A DNA stretch of 64,000 nt from Thermaurantimonas sp046295455 (GTDB lineage Bacteria > Bacteroidota > Bacteroidia > Flavobacteriales > Schleiferiaceae), in NCBI GenBank assembly GCA_046295455.1, contig JBKBNI010000003.1, forward strand, positions 248,001-312,000, given 5' to 3'. Under the pieces are notes generated by a model, which was not told the origin of the DNA, did not search any database, and saw only the letters and a program-made list of their open reading frames with translations. The first letter of the stretch is position 1. Each line of letters opens with the position of its first letter. Positions 17,200 through 26,658 of this stretch are shown piece after piece. The position numbers and the translations under genes were made by a program.

Positions 17200-17924
17200 C
17201 AATCTTCGGTGATTTCGGGTACTCCAAACTTTCTGCGTATGAGATTTTCCAACCGCGTGACATATTCCTTTTTTTCCTCCCAAAAGTCAAACTGCGTGCG
17301 TGCCTGATGCAAGTGATTCATGGCCTGCTCGAAGGTATGAGCGTGGTTCATCCGGTCAATAAGGTTCATCATGGCTTGTTCGTCGCCGTTAAACAGCTGG
17401 CGTGAAAAGGCGATTTTATCGTTGAGACCGATGGTTATCCTGGAGGAAGCTGCCAAACGCTCGTTGAGCGCCAGGGTGTTGTCCGATAGCGACATTTCGA
17501 TTTTTTCCTTTCTAGTTTCTGTGTAAACTGTCTTTGAAATAGTGCTCGTGCCTACGTGTAATTTTTTTTCAACGATTTTTTCATCTTTATTTTCTATGAC
17601 AATATTATCTATGTATGATTCTTTGTTAGTATCGTTAGCGCCTGGTGAGGTGATTATTTCTACACTAGACGAGGTTTGATTCTCCTCATTTTCTGATGTG
17701 ACATTTGCACTACTAGATACTTTTTTGCCTACTTGGGTTTCAGAAGCTTGATATTTTTCTGCTTTTTGGTAGTTAGAAGGAAGCTGGTTGGATAAGTACT
17801 GCATGATCACGAGATTTTCGTACAGTTCCCTACTCCAATCTACGAGCTTATTGATATCCTGGGTAGAACTATTGAGTATAGCGGTGCAGAGTTCGTCGAG
17901 CACTTGTTTTGCCTCTTTAGCCAT
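17199..17924 (-). CDS. Conserved hypothetical protein of Bacteroidota, coupled to rsmI
   Basis: 241-aa cytosolic protein with three visible parts: an N-terminal helical segment (1-50), a low-complexity Ser/Thr/Glu/Asn-rich linker (about 55-125) and a conserved-looking C-terminal helical module. The module begins at about 160 with SRITIGLNDKIAFSRQLFNGD and continues with FEQAMNHL, W and a final LENLIRRKFG. From memory, similar (IGxNDKxxFxxxLFNG) C-termini are widespread in uncharacterised Bacteroidota proteins. No enzymatic motif is seen. It overlaps rsmI (TGATG) and diverges from tdk with only 38 bp between starts, so both promoters must lie in that short gap or inside the genes. Confidence 0.8.
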   Translation of the reverse strand: MAKEAKQVLDELCTAILNSSTQDINKLVDWSRELYENLVIMQYLSNQLPSNYQKAEKYQASETQVGKKVSSSANVTSENEENQTSSSVEIITSPGANDTNKESYIDNIVIENKDEKIVEKKLHVGTSTISKTVYTETRKEKIEMSLSDNTLALNERLAASSRITIGLNDKIAFSRQLFNGDEQAMMNLIDRMNHAHTFEQAMNHLHQARTQFDFWEEKKEYVTRLENLIRRKFGVPEITED

Positions 17925-17962
17925 GAGAAGAATGTTCTTATTTTTGGTTGTTAATTGATGAA

Positions 17963-18550
17963 ATGTTTATAGAGCCATACAAAAGCGAAGGTACAAAAGT
18001 CGGTTGGATAGAAGTGATTTGCGGTCCGATGTTTAGTGGTAAGACAGAAGAACTAATGCGAAGATTGCGCAGGGCGCAGATAGCAAGGAAGAAGATTGAG
18101 ATTTTTAAACCCAGCATTGACACCCGCTATGACGAAATGGACGTTGTCTCTCACGACCAAAACCGCATTCCTTCGACGCCGGTAGAGCACAGCTCATCCA
18201 TACTGCTGCTGAGTGAGGGCATCGATATAGTGGGTATCGACGAGGGTCAGTTTTTTGACAACGGCATTGTGGATGTATGCAATCACCTGGCAAACAACGG
18301 TGTGCGCGTCATCGTTGCCGGCTTGGATATGGACAGTGAGGGTAGGCCGTTTGGCCCGATGCCCTATCTGATGGCTACCGCCGAATTTGTGACGAAAGTC
18401 CACGCCATATGCACCCGAACCGGTGATTTGGCGCATTACAGCTATCGAAAGAAGTCTTCTGACCAACAAATACTACTCGGTGAAAAGGACGAATATGAGC
18501 CTCTTAGCCGACGTGCCTTTGTGGAAGCCAGGAAAATGTATGTGAAGTGA
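17963..18550 (+). CDS. tdk: Thymidine kinase
   Basis: 195-aa type II thymidine kinase for salvage of deoxythymidine with ATP. The P-loop GPMFSGKTEEL is near the N-terminus. The DEGQFF Walker-B-like motif and the lasso region around VCNHLANNGVRVIVAGLDMD ... FGPMPYLMATAEFV follow. A zinc-site cysteine remains in VHAICTRTGDLAHYSYR, but only that one of the usual four is obvious, so zinc binding may be lost. ATG 17963 is preferred to TTG 17948. The stop overlaps the GTG start of murF-alr. Confidence 0.94.
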   Translation: MFIEPYKSEGTKVGWIEVICGPMFSGKTEELMRRLRRAQIARKKIEIFKPSIDTRYDEMDVVSHDQNRIPSTPVEHSSSILLLSEGIDIVGIDEGQFFDNGIVDVCNHLANNGVRVIVAGLDMDSEGRPFGPMPYLMATAEFVTKVHAICTRTGDLAHYSYRKKSSDQQILLGEKDEYEPLSRRAFVEARKMYVK

Positions 18551-21036
18551 TCACAGACCCGAATCATCCAAAGCCGTATTCGCCGGCAGAGATAGCGCTC
18601 ATCCTGGAGGCAGAAGTCATTGGCCCAATACACACCCGACGTTGCATTCATCACCTCTGGACAGATACGCGCCAGACCATGCCTGCCGGGGAGAGTCTTT
18701 TCTTTTGTCTGAAAGGCCCACATTTTGACGCGCATGACTTCCTGCACAAGGCTATTGAAAATGGTATGCTGTACGCCGTCGTCGAACGATTACCCGACAA
18801 TCCTGCAAAAAATGTGGTTTTTTTCAAAGTTCAGAATACCCTCCATAGTTTACAAACACTCGCAGCACATCATCGCCGTAATCTGAGTGGGGTTACAGTG
18901 GTGGGAATTACTGGCTCTAACGGTAAAACCATGGTGAAAGAATGGCTGTATGATCTGCTTTCGCCCGAATATGAAGCAGTGAAAAGCCCAATGAGTTTCA
19001 ATTCACAGGTGGGTGTACCGCTATCTGTATGGAAAATTGAACTTCGCCATCGATTCGCCATTATTGAAGCCGGAATATCCCGGGAGGGCGAAATGGAAAG
19101 ACTAATGCACATCATTCGGCCGGATATTGGCATATTCACGTATTTAGGAAGTGCTCATGATGCTGGCTTTGCTGACCGGACTCATAAATTAAAGGAAAAG
19201 AGTATTTTGTTTGAAACAAGTCATTCAATAATCATAAGCACAAGGCAGCCAGAAGTCCTCAACTTTTTTCAAAAACACCATTCCACAAAACAGTTGGTGA
19301 CCATCGGTTTGAATGGTGAAGAAGCGACGTATGCCTTTATGCACATCCGCGATGATTTGTTTCAAATAAAACATGCAGGTCAAGTTGTAAAGTTTGTTTT
19401 ACCATTTATTGACCCGATTTCTGTTACAAATTCTGTAGCTGCCATTGCAGCAGCCCTGCATATTACCTCCGGCGATAAGCAGATTCTTCGAAAGACTTCT
19501 GTGCTCAGCTCTGTCAAAATGCGCATGGAATGGACCAGGGGCATAAATGACTGCATGATTCTGAACGACTCGTACACAGCTGATCCGGAAGCATTGGTTC
19601 TAGCCTTACAAACGCTTTTTTCTACAGACGTAAGCCGACCAAAAATTATCGTGCTCTCTGAATTTGAACAACTCAGAGAAGACACCAGTCGTCCGTTTAC
19701 CGCGATCATTGAGAGCGAAATTCAGCATCACAGGGATTCATCTGAGATTTCGCTTTATTTTATAGGAACCAGGAGCGCTCATCCCTACACTTCCCTTCAC
19801 GGCTACAAAAGGTCTTTCGGCAGTACACAGGAGATTATAGACTATTTTAAAATACACCCGCCCACCCACTCAGACATACTGCTGAAAGGAGCGCGCAGGT
19901 TTGAGTTTGAAAAAATAGCTCAAAGCCTATCGGCCAATGTACATGAAACGCGGCTCGAGATCAATCTGAGCGCCATTGGTCGCAACATATCGTACTTCCG
20001 CTCCAGGGTAGGCACCACCACACGAATCATGGCAGTGGTCAAAGCAGCATCCTATGGATCTGGCTCCGTAGAATTAGCTCGCTACCTCACCACTGTAGGA
20101 GTAGACTACCTGGCAGTAGCCTATGCGGATGAGGGAATCGAGTTGAGAAAAGCAAAAATTCCCCTTCCAGTAATGGTCATGAATGTGCATCCCCTGGTAC
20201 TACCGCTACTAATTCAACATGATCTAGAACCGGAGATTTTTAGTTTTGAGCAGCTCGAAAAACTCAAACACATCACACCCTCTCGGGAGATCAAGATTCA
20301 TCTAAAACTTGATACAGGCATGAAGCGGCTGGGATTTGAGATCCATGAAATTGACCGATTAATTCGTGTTTTACATGAATTGAGAAGTTCTGTAAGGGTG
20401 GTAAGTATACTGTCTCACCTGGCCGCAGCCGATGAATCGGAGCACAGAAACTTCACATTGAGCCAGATTGAATTATTTCACCAAATGGCCGAACAAATAG
20501 AAAATACACTTGGATACAATGCAATCCGACACATTCACAATAGTGCCGGATCGCTTGATTATTTTGACACGCGCTGTCGGATGATACGAATCGGCATCGG
20601 AATGTTTGGGATCGCTCATAGCAAAAAAGAAGAAAACCATCTGCAACCGGCTGTAGAATGGTACTCGTTTATCAGTCAGATCAAAGAAGTCAAACCCGGT
20701 GAATCAGTAGGGTATGGACGAGCTTTTCTGGCTGAACAACCGCTAAAATCAGCAACCGTAGCTGTGGGATATGCCGATGGTATCAGACGCACATTGAGCA
20801 ATGGCAGAGGAGGGTTCTATGTCCGGGGCCACTATTGTCCTATTATTGGTAGGGTATGTATGGACATGACCATGATCGATGTATCGCATGTGCCAAATAT
20901 CAAAGCCGATGATCCCGTAGAAATCATCGGCCCTAATCAATCTCTGCAAGTATTAGCCAGGCAGATGGGCGTCATCCCATATGAAGTCCTGACCTCCGTT
21001 GGGCAGAGGGTTCGAAGAGTCTACTACAGAGAATAA
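18547..21036 (+). CDS. Fused MurF ligase / alanine racemase
   Basis: 829-aa bifunctional peptidoglycan enzyme. Residues 1-465 are MurF (adds D-Ala-D-Ala to UDP-MurNAc-tripeptide), with the P-loop GITGSNGKTMVKEWL at 120-134 and NDSYTADPEAL near 340-350. Residues from about 466 are alanine racemase, with the PLP lysine K499 in VVKAASYGSG, the second catalytic tyrosine in VGYGRAF and the VGYADGIRR and GRVCMDMTMIDVS signatures. One polypeptide thus makes D-Ala and consumes the D-Ala dipeptide. This fusion is known in Bacteroidota. GTG start overlapping the tdk stop. Confidence 0.96.
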   Translation: MITDPNHPKPYSPAEIALILEAEVIGPIHTRRCIHHLWTDTRQTMPAGESLFFCLKGPHFDAHDFLHKAIENGMLYAVVERLPDNPAKNVVFFKVQNTLHSLQTLAAHHRRNLSGVTVVGITGSNGKTMVKEWLYDLLSPEYEAVKSPMSFNSQVGVPLSVWKIELRHRFAIIEAGISREGEMERLMHIIRPDIGIFTYLGSAHDAGFADRTHKLKEKSILFETSHSIIISTRQPEVLNFFQKHHSTKQLVTIGLNGEEATYAFMHIRDDLFQIKHAGQVVKFVLPFIDPISVTNSVAAIAAALHITSGDKQILRKTSVLSSVKMRMEWTRGINDCMILNDSYTADPEALVLALQTLFSTDVSRPKIIVLSEFEQLREDTSRPFTAIIESEIQHHRDSSEISLYFIGTRSAHPYTSLHGYKRSFGSTQEIIDYFKIHPPTHSDILLKGARRFEFEKIAQSLSANVHETRLEINLSAIGRNISYFRSRVGTTTRIMAVVKAASYGSGSVELARYLTTVGVDYLAVAYADEGIELRKAKIPLPVMVMNVHPLVLPLLIQHDLEPEIFSFEQLEKLKHITPSREIKIHLKLDTGMKRLGFEIHEIDRLIRVLHELRSSVRVVSILSHLAAADESEHRNFTLSQIELFHQMAEQIENTLGYNAIRHIHNSAGSLDYFDTRCRMIRIGIGMFGIAHSKKEENHLQPAVEWYSFISQIKEVKPGESVGYGRAFLAEQPLKSATVAVGYADGIRRTLSNGRGGFYVRGHYCPIIGRVCMDMTMIDVSHVPNIKADDPVEIIGPNQSLQVLARQMGVIPYEVLTSVGQRVRRVYYRE

Positions 21037-21040
21037 CGGA

Positions 21041-21640
21041 TTAGAAAAATTTATATCCTACAGCAAGAGAAATCAATGACACTCTGGAATCGAAAGGTAT
21101 AGCCTGCCCATCGATGGTCACCTGGTCTGAAAACCGGGATAGTCCGAATTCATATCTTGTTTCAACAAAGAATTTCAAAATATCTACTCCCAAACCTACC
21201 TGTCCTCCGACTGTACCGTTACGCAATCCATTTTCAATTACATCACTGGTGGACGAAATGTTGTAGCTCAAAACCGGTCCGAGATTCGCACGCACAGGTC
21301 CGAATTTCATACCGAACAATATCGGGAAGTCAAGTCTGTTGAGTGTCACCTTTTCGGTGAAGGGTTGGTTGTTTTTTGTTCCTTTATATTCGACATTTAT
21401 AGAAGAATAGTACCCCTCAATCCGCACCTGATAGGTCAAAAAATTTATGGCGCTGAAAAGACCACCCTGAAATCCAAATCTTTGATCACCTGATTGAAGA
21501 GACTGGACCACCTGGTTAGGATTTTGGATGTCATCCATGAGGAGTCTGGAGGTATTTAATCCCAATTTAACTCCAAAATCAAACTGGGCTACAACCGGAA
21601 GGGCGCTTCCGATCAGTAGGATAGCGACAATTTTTTTCAT
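21041..21640 (-). CDS. Outer-membrane beta-barrel protein (PorT/OmpA-barrel-like)
   Basis: 199-aa exported protein: signal peptide 1-18 (LLIGSALPVVAQ), then FDFGVKLGLNTS and alternating amphipathic strands ending in an aromatic C-terminal Phe (SLAVGYKFF), the outer-membrane insertion signal. It resembles the 'outer membrane beta-barrel' (porin family, PF13568-like) proteins abundant in Bacteroidota. Function unknown. Convergent to murF-alr with 4 bp between stops. Confidence 0.85.
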   Translation of the reverse strand: MKKIVAILLIGSALPVVAQFDFGVKLGLNTSRLLMDDIQNPNQVVQSLQSGDQRFGFQGGLFSAINFLTYQVRIEGYYSSINVEYKGTKNNQPFTEKVTLNRLDFPILFGMKFGPVRANLGPVLSYNISSTSDVIENGLRNGTVGGQVGLGVDILKFFVETRYEFGLSRFSDQVTIDGQAIPFDSRVSLISLAVGYKFF

Positions 21641-21784
21641 GCTAATGAATGTATTTGTGTTTTTGCAATGTAGACATATATACGAGTGTATGGCTTCTTT
21701 TGTTAGTCAACACGAATGATTCATATCCGAATCAATATTTTTTCTTTTTGAAAAGGCCTACAAAATTCTCAGAAGCACATCTTT

Positions 21785-22711
21785 CTAAAGACAGGCATTG
21801 ATTGTGTGTACGATGGTTTCATAATCGGGATATGAAAATTTTTCAAACTTATTGCCTGTTACGATTTCATATAGATGAATGTATCTTTCGCTGATTTCTT
21901 GAACTTTTTGGTCGTCCATCTGAGGCATTATATCCCCCTTTCTGCCCTGAAATCCGTTATCGATGAGCCACTGGCGGACAAACTCTTTTGATAGTTGTTG
22001 CTGGGGCTGCCCTCTCCTCTGCCGCTCTTCATACCCTTCTGAATAAAAGTAGCGGGATGAGTCCGGGGTGTGAATCTCATCGATGAGGATGATAGCTCCC
22101 TGGCTGTTTTTCCCGAATTCGTATTTTGTATCTACGAGAATTAAGCCGCTCTCAGCAGCCATTTGAGTGCCTTTGTTGAATAAGTCGAGAGCACTCGCGC
22201 ACAGTATATCCCATTCTTCTTCAGAAGCAAGGCCGTTTCTTATAATTTCATCTGCGGTAATGTCTTGATCATGAGTGCCAATGGCTTCTTTGGTGGTAGG
22301 TGTGATAATAGGCTGCGGCAGGGGATCATTTTCCCGCAAGCCTTCGGGTAGCGAATTACCACAAAGAATTCGCTTTCCGCTTTGATAGGTTCGCCAGGCA
22401 TGACCTGCCAGATATCCGCGCACAACCATTTCAATTTTAAACGGAGTAGCATACTTTCCGATACTGACAAAGGGCAGAGGCGATGTTTCATACCAGTTGG
22501 GTACAATATCAGAAGTGGCTTTCAAAAAATGAGAAGCGATTCCATTGAGGACCGCGCCTTTGTAGGGAATGAGACGTGGAAGAATGACATCAAAGGCCGA
22601 TATGCGGTCACTGGCGATCATTACGACCTTGTCATTCGTGAGGAAATACACATCTCGCACCTTGCCTCTGTAGAAGCTTTTGAGGCCTTTGATTGGTAAT
22701 GGATCCGTCAT
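21785..22711 (-). CDS. purC: Phosphoribosylaminoimidazole-succinocarboxamide synthase
   Basis: 308-aa SAICAR synthetase of purine biosynthesis, joining CAIR and aspartate with ATP hydrolysis. Visible family features: FYRGKVRDVYFL at the N-terminus, ASDRISAFDVILP, VVRGYLAGHAWRTYQSGK and LILVDTKYEFGK with DEIHTPDSSRYF. Length corresponds to the longer bacterial/yeast-type form. Separated from phoH by 10 bp in the same orientation, so the two are probably co-transcribed. Confidence 0.95.
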   Translation of the reverse strand: MTDPLPIKGLKSFYRGKVRDVYFLTNDKVVMIASDRISAFDVILPRLIPYKGAVLNGIASHFLKATSDIVPNWYETSPLPFVSIGKYATPFKIEMVVRGYLAGHAWRTYQSGKRILCGNSLPEGLRENDPLPQPIITPTTKEAIGTHDQDITADEIIRNGLASEEEWDILCASALDLFNKGTQMAAESGLILVDTKYEFGKNSQGAIILIDEIHTPDSSRYFYSEGYEERQRRGQPQQQLSKEFVRQWLIDNGFQGRKGDIMPQMDDQKVQEISERYIHLYEIVTGNKFEKFSYPDYETIVHTINACL

Positions 22712-22721
22712 TTGTATATTT

Positions 22722-23717
22722 TCAGAGTGAATTTAAATCTTCCGTTTGGTCAGGATGGGAACGTTCGTTTTCGATCCGCTTGTATTGGTTGATGATTTTC
22801 TTCACCAGTTTATGACGGATTACATCCTTGTCGTCGAGTTTAACTACAGAAATATCCTCAATCTCTTTAACAATTTTCAGCGCCTGAACAAGTCCCGATT
22901 TTTGATTTTTTGGCAGATCAATCTGTGTAAAGTCGCCCGTGATGACAAATTTGGCTGAACGCCCCATCCTTGTGAGAAACATTTTCATCTGGGCCTCAGT
23001 GGTATTTTGTGCTTCATCGAGGATCACAAAGGCGTTATCCAATGTACGACCGCGCATGAAGGCCAGAGGAGCGATCTGAATTACCCCTGATTCAATATAC
23101 ATGGATAGTTTTTCGTGAGGAATCATATCGAGCAATGCATCGTAGAGGGGCTGGAGGTAAGGGTCAAGTTTTTCTTTGAGATCTCCCGGGAGGAAGCCCA
23201 GATTTTCACCCGCTTCCACAGCAGGTCGAGTCAGTATAATTCGTTTTACCTGTTTGTTTTTCAAAGCCCTTACCGCCAGAGCTACGGCCGTGTACGTTTT
23301 ACCTGTGCCGGCAGGACCTACAGCAAAGACCATGTCGCTTTTTTCGACAGCTTCCACAATACGCTGCTGATTATGAGTCTGGGCTTTTATCAGGTGGCCG
23401 TTTACCCCGTACACAAGTACTTTTTCAGCACTTGATTCATTCATCATCCGATATCTCTCCTCGACCGAAGAGGACAAAATGCGTTCAAGTTGATTTTCGG
23501 TCAGGGTCTGATATTTTTCGATATGCATTACGAGGTATTCGATCTTTGATTCAAAATCTTGGAGCACTCCCTCCGGACCGGCTGCCTTCAATTCATTTCC
23601 TCTTGCTGTAATTTTCAGATTGGGATAGTGTGATTGAATGATTTGAAGATATCTGTTGTTGCTGCCGTAAACGCGGCTTGGCAGCGATTTTTGAAATTCC
23701 AGAAATTTTTCGGTCAA
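22722..23717 (-). CDS. PhoH-family ATPase
   Basis: 331-aa PhoH-like cytosolic P-loop ATPase, a family linked to RNA metabolism and often coupled to ybeY. An N-terminal KH-like region (about 20-60) precedes the Walker A GPAGTGKT at 134-141 and the Walker B VILDEAQN. The ITGDFTQIDLP motif and a positively charged C-terminus follow. The start is a TTG at 23717: the frame is open a few codons further up but contains no ATG or GTG before a stop. Transcribed divergently from the SAM hydrolase gene. Confidence 0.92.
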   Translation of the reverse strand: MTEKFLEFQKSLPSRVYGSNNRYLQIIQSHYPNLKITARGNELKAAGPEGVLQDFESKIEYLVMHIEKYQTLTENQLERILSSSVEERYRMMNESSAEKVLVYGVNGHLIKAQTHNQQRIVEAVEKSDMVFAVGPAGTGKTYTAVALAVRALKNKQVKRIILTRPAVEAGENLGFLPGDLKEKLDPYLQPLYDALLDMIPHEKLSMYIESGVIQIAPLAFMRGRTLDNAFVILDEAQNTTEAQMKMFLTRMGRSAKFVITGDFTQIDLPKNQKSGLVQALKIVKEIEDISVVKLDDKDVIRHKLVKKIINQYKRIENERSHPDQTEDLNSL

Positions 23718-23764
23718 ATGTTCAAGTATTAAGTTCCCTTTTCCTTATCGAAATTGCTTACGTG

Positions 23765-23772
23765 TAACTTTG
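23765..23772 (+). promoter_or_regulatory. Candidate -7 promoter element (TAnnTTTG)
   Basis: TAACTTTG matches the Bacteroidota -7 consensus and lies 50 bp before the start of the six-gene SAM-hydrolase unit. No clear TTTG -33 box stands at the expected distance, so support is moderate. The predicted start site is near 23778-23780, giving a leader of about 45 nt. Confidence 0.35.
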
Positions 23773-23822
23773 TTCGCAAAATAACAATTTTTAACTGAGA
23801 TAAAAAAGCCTGTTCTTTAAAG

Positions 23823-24662
23823 ATGCCGCTTATTACTCTTACATCCGATTATGGGTCGCGCGACCACTTTGCGAGTGCATTAAAGGCTTTGATATACCAA
23901 TACAGCGGGCAGACTCATATCATTGATATATCTCACCACATTTCCACTTTTAAGGTGCAGGAAGCTGCCGCCATTTTGCTTTTCAGCAGAACCTATTTTC
24001 CTGAAAATAGCGTACACATTGTGTGTGTAGATGAATATCCCCAACGTCATAACCCCACTACCTCGAGCAGAATCCTGGCCGGCTATGTAGAAGGGCATTA
24101 CTACATCAGTGCAGACAATGGTTTTTTGGGATATATAAACTTTCACAATACTACTGCCAAGGTGGTGGAGCTACCTGTAGACACCAACGATCGCGGCACC
24201 TGGCGACCGCATACCCTTGCAAAAGCTGCTGCCGCTCTTGTACAGCACGCCGATCTTTCGCAGATCGGATATGATCCCGGGCTGTACTTGGCCCCAGAAT
24301 TTCCGCAGCCTTTTTACAGAAATAACGATACTATTCTTGTCGCCAAAGTCATTTATATTGATGAGTTTGGAAATATTGTAACAAACATTCACAAGCGCTA
24401 TTTCGAGAAGGCATTACAGCGATCATCTTTTGAAATCATCATCCGAAACAATACCATCCGCCAGCTGATCAGCTCGTATGATGATTTGAAAACATTCCAA
24501 AACGGAGATGCTTTTGCATTGTTTAACGCATCCGGATTTCTGGAATTAGGTCTTGTAAACAGTGCCAATGTCCATCAACCGCGCGGGTATGCTCGCAGTC
24601 TTGGAGCTGATAAGCTCCTGGGCGTCAAACTCAATGATACTATTACAATACAATTCCAATGA
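23823..24662 (+). CDS. S-adenosylmethionine hydrolase (SAM hydroxide adenosyltransferase, DUF62)
   Basis: 279-aa member of the SAM-hydrolase/fluorinase superfamily; characterised bacterial members split S-adenosylmethionine to adenosine and methionine. The N-terminal TLTSDYGSRDHFASALK carries the family TDxGxxD motif with an extra residue pattern. IIDISHHISTFKVQEAA and SADNGFLGYI are conserved, and the C-terminal beta-barrel contains YIDEFGNIVTNI. It heads a co-directional run of six genes and overlaps the next start by 4 bp (ATGA). Confidence 0.92.
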   Translation: MPLITLTSDYGSRDHFASALKALIYQYSGQTHIIDISHHISTFKVQEAAAILLFSRTYFPENSVHIVCVDEYPQRHNPTTSSRILAGYVEGHYYISADNGFLGYINFHNTTAKVVELPVDTNDRGTWRPHTLAKAAAALVQHADLSQIGYDPGLYLAPEFPQPFYRNNDTILVAKVIYIDEFGNIVTNIHKRYFEKALQRSSFEIIIRNNTIRQLISSYDDLKTFQNGDAFALFNASGFLELGLVNSANVHQPRGYARSLGADKLLGVKLNDTITIQFQ

Positions 24663-24949
24663 TACGAATCGTAAAAATGACATTCCGGCCGGAGGCTGTA
24701 GATGATTTTCTCAACATATTTGAATCTTCTAAACACAACATTCGTCATCAACCAGGATGCAAATCTCTCAAACTCGTACAGGATTCAGAACGCCCGCACA
24801 TTTTTTTTACCATATCCGAATGGGAAGATCCTGCCTGTCTCGAACAATATCGAAACAGCGAACTTTTTAAGGAAGTATGGGCAGACACCAAAAAACTATT
24901 TGCCGAAAAGGCTGAGGCCTGGTCTGTCAATGTGTGTACTTCACTCTAA
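24659..24949 (+). CDS. ABM-fold putative monooxygenase
   Basis: 96-aa protein of the antibiotic-biosynthesis-monooxygenase (dimeric alpha/beta-barrel) family. Visible pattern: IVKMTFRPEAVDDFLNIFE, then HQPGCKSLKLVQD and FFTISEWEDPACLEQYRNSELFKEVW, ending in a Trp-Ser strand. Members oxidise small quinols or act as simple binding proteins; no specific activity can be assigned. The ATG overlaps the preceding stop. Confidence 0.85.
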   Translation: MIRIVKMTFRPEAVDDFLNIFESSKHNIRHQPGCKSLKLVQDSERPHIFFTISEWEDPACLEQYRNSELFKEVWADTKKLFAEKAEAWSVNVCTSL

Positions 24950-24959
24950 ACCATAGCTG

Positions 24960-25829
24960 ATGACACAAAAATTTCTTTATTTAATACTTTCCATTTCTGT
25001 CTTTCATTCAATGTCTTATTCACAAGCTGTATCGGAAGCTTTCAAAATTTATGACGTCTTCGGGAAAGCTACCACATGGAAAAAACTCTTAAAAAGGGCA
25101 AAAAACTCAGAAGTTGTCTTTTTTGGTGAATACCATGACGATCCCATCATTCACTTTCTGCAATTCAGAATGCTGAAGGAACTCGCCAACGAAAACAGAA
25201 ATCTTGCATTAGGTCTTGAAATGATCGAATTTCAGGATGCGGAAGTACTAAGAGCCTATATTGAGAAGGAGCTGGATATACAGGCCTTTCTCAGACAATC
25301 ACAATCGCTATGGCCCAACTACAAAACCGATTACAAACATATGGTCGACTTCTGCCGGGAAAACAACCTCCACGCCTTTGCGTCCAACGTGCCCCGGCAG
25401 TGGGCTTCAGAAGTGTATAAACGCGGATTCGAATTTTTGGACACCCTCGATTCAGATCTGAAAAGATTACTTCCACCTCTTCCAATCCCCTACAATCCGG
25501 AGTTACCGGGATACAAAACCATGCTTAAGATGAGTCATGGCCATGGAGGAGAGCATTTGCCTAAAGCTCAGGCCCTAAGAGATGCCTCAATGGCCTGGAA
25601 CGTGGTACAGCACATTAGGGAGGGATTCAAGATTCTTCATCTCAATGGCACATATCACACAAATAATTACGAAGGAATCATCTGGTATCTTAATCAATAC
25701 AGACCAAATACAACTTTTCTGACCATTGCCATGGTCCGGCAGAAGGATATTTCCAGATTACAAGAGGAACACAAAGGATTGGCTGATTTCATCATTGCCG
25801 TACCTGAAGATATGACTCGCACTCATTAA
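24960..25829 (+). CDS. ChaN-like putative haem-binding/Tiki-superfamily protein
   Basis: 289-aa exported protein. Signal peptide at about 1-21 (ends SMSYSQA) without a lipobox, so periplasmic or membrane-released rather than a lipoprotein. The core has VVFFGEYHDDPIIH with the glutamate and histidine shared by the ChaN/TraB/Tiki fold, ALGLEMIEFQDAEVLRAY, and the C-terminal HLNGTYHTNNYEGIIWYL. ChaN of Campylobacter binds haem; a Tiki-type protease role is the alternative. Follows the ABM gene by 10 bp. Confidence 0.85.
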   Translation: MTQKFLYLILSISVFHSMSYSQAVSEAFKIYDVFGKATTWKKLLKRAKNSEVVFFGEYHDDPIIHFLQFRMLKELANENRNLALGLEMIEFQDAEVLRAYIEKELDIQAFLRQSQSLWPNYKTDYKHMVDFCRENNLHAFASNVPRQWASEVYKRGFEFLDTLDSDLKRLLPPLPIPYNPELPGYKTMLKMSHGHGGEHLPKAQALRDASMAWNVVQHIREGFKILHLNGTYHTNNYEGIIWYLNQYRPNTTFLTIAMVRQKDISRLQEEHKGLADFIIAVPEDMTRTH

Positions 25830-25839
25830 ACTACAATAA

Positions 25840-26658
25840 ATGAGGCCCTTATTGATATTTGCACACCGGGAGGAGGCAGAGATTTTAATACAATATTTCG
25901 GTGCAAAAGTCACACAAGCTCCCCACTACTACCGGTGCTATTCCAGTGAGAAGGCTGATCTGTTGATTACCGGAACGGGTGTTTTTAACATGATGGCGTC
26001 AATCATACATCACCTCTCCACTCATAAAGAAAATCACTTTATCCTAAACATCGGTCTGGCCGGAAGTCACAATAGACCTCTGTATAGTTGGTACGCCATC
26101 TCTAGTGTACACTACCCCCCTTTCAAAACTCACTACACAGATCCTATTTTTTCCACTTTGGATTATGCATCACTCAAAACTGTAAATAGGCCTGCATCCA
26201 GCGAAGAGATGAAAGTAGCGCCAGATTTTTTATTTGATATGGAAGGATATTCATTTGTACAGAGTGCTAAACGATTTTTCGAAAATCACCGGATACATCT
26301 GATAAAATTTGTGAGCGACCACGACGGAAAGATGGATTCCATCAAAAGTGCACTTCAGCAGTACAATACTTCTGTACCACACATCATAGAGAGTGCTCTA
26401 AAGGCCATACAAAAAGCAGATACCCGTTCTGCAAGTTCTGTGGCAGCGAAATCTTACTTCGAAAAAATTAACGAGTTCGGACAAAATCAAAGGTTGAGCT
26501 TTTCGCAAATTCAACTCTTGACCGAACAGTGTATTTACCACATCAATAGCGGCAATAAAAACATCGTTGATCAACTCCTGAATCAGGATTTTTTATCTGT
26601 AATGGATCGAGACCAAAGGTTCACTCAAATCCTAAATCACCTGAACCGGAATGAATAA
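25840..26658 (+). CDS. Nucleoside phosphorylase/nucleosidase-like protein
   Basis: 272-aa protein with the MTAN/purine-nucleoside-phosphorylase fold. LLITGTGVFNMMASIIHHL and FILNIGLAGSHN correspond to the phosphate/ribose-side glycine loops. DFLFDMEGYSFVQSAK (about 128-143) contains the conserved ME pair that binds ribose, and FVSDHDGK (about 160-167) holds the base-contact aspartate position. The last 80 or so residues are an extra helical tail not seen in MTAN. It could be a futalosine-hydrolase-like enzyme or a modified-nucleoside hydrolase. It overlaps the radical SAM gene by 8 bp, implying a joint function. Confidence 0.72.
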   Translation: MRPLLIFAHREEAEILIQYFGAKVTQAPHYYRCYSSEKADLLITGTGVFNMMASIIHHLSTHKENHFILNIGLAGSHNRPLYSWYAISSVHYPPFKTHYTDPIFSTLDYASLKTVNRPASSEEMKVAPDFLFDMEGYSFVQSAKRFFENHRIHLIKFVSDHDGKMDSIKSALQQYNTSVPHIIESALKAIQKADTRSASSVAAKSYFEKINEFGQNQRLSFSQIQLLTEQCIYHINSGNKNIVDQLLNQDFLSVMDRDQRFTQILNHLNRNE

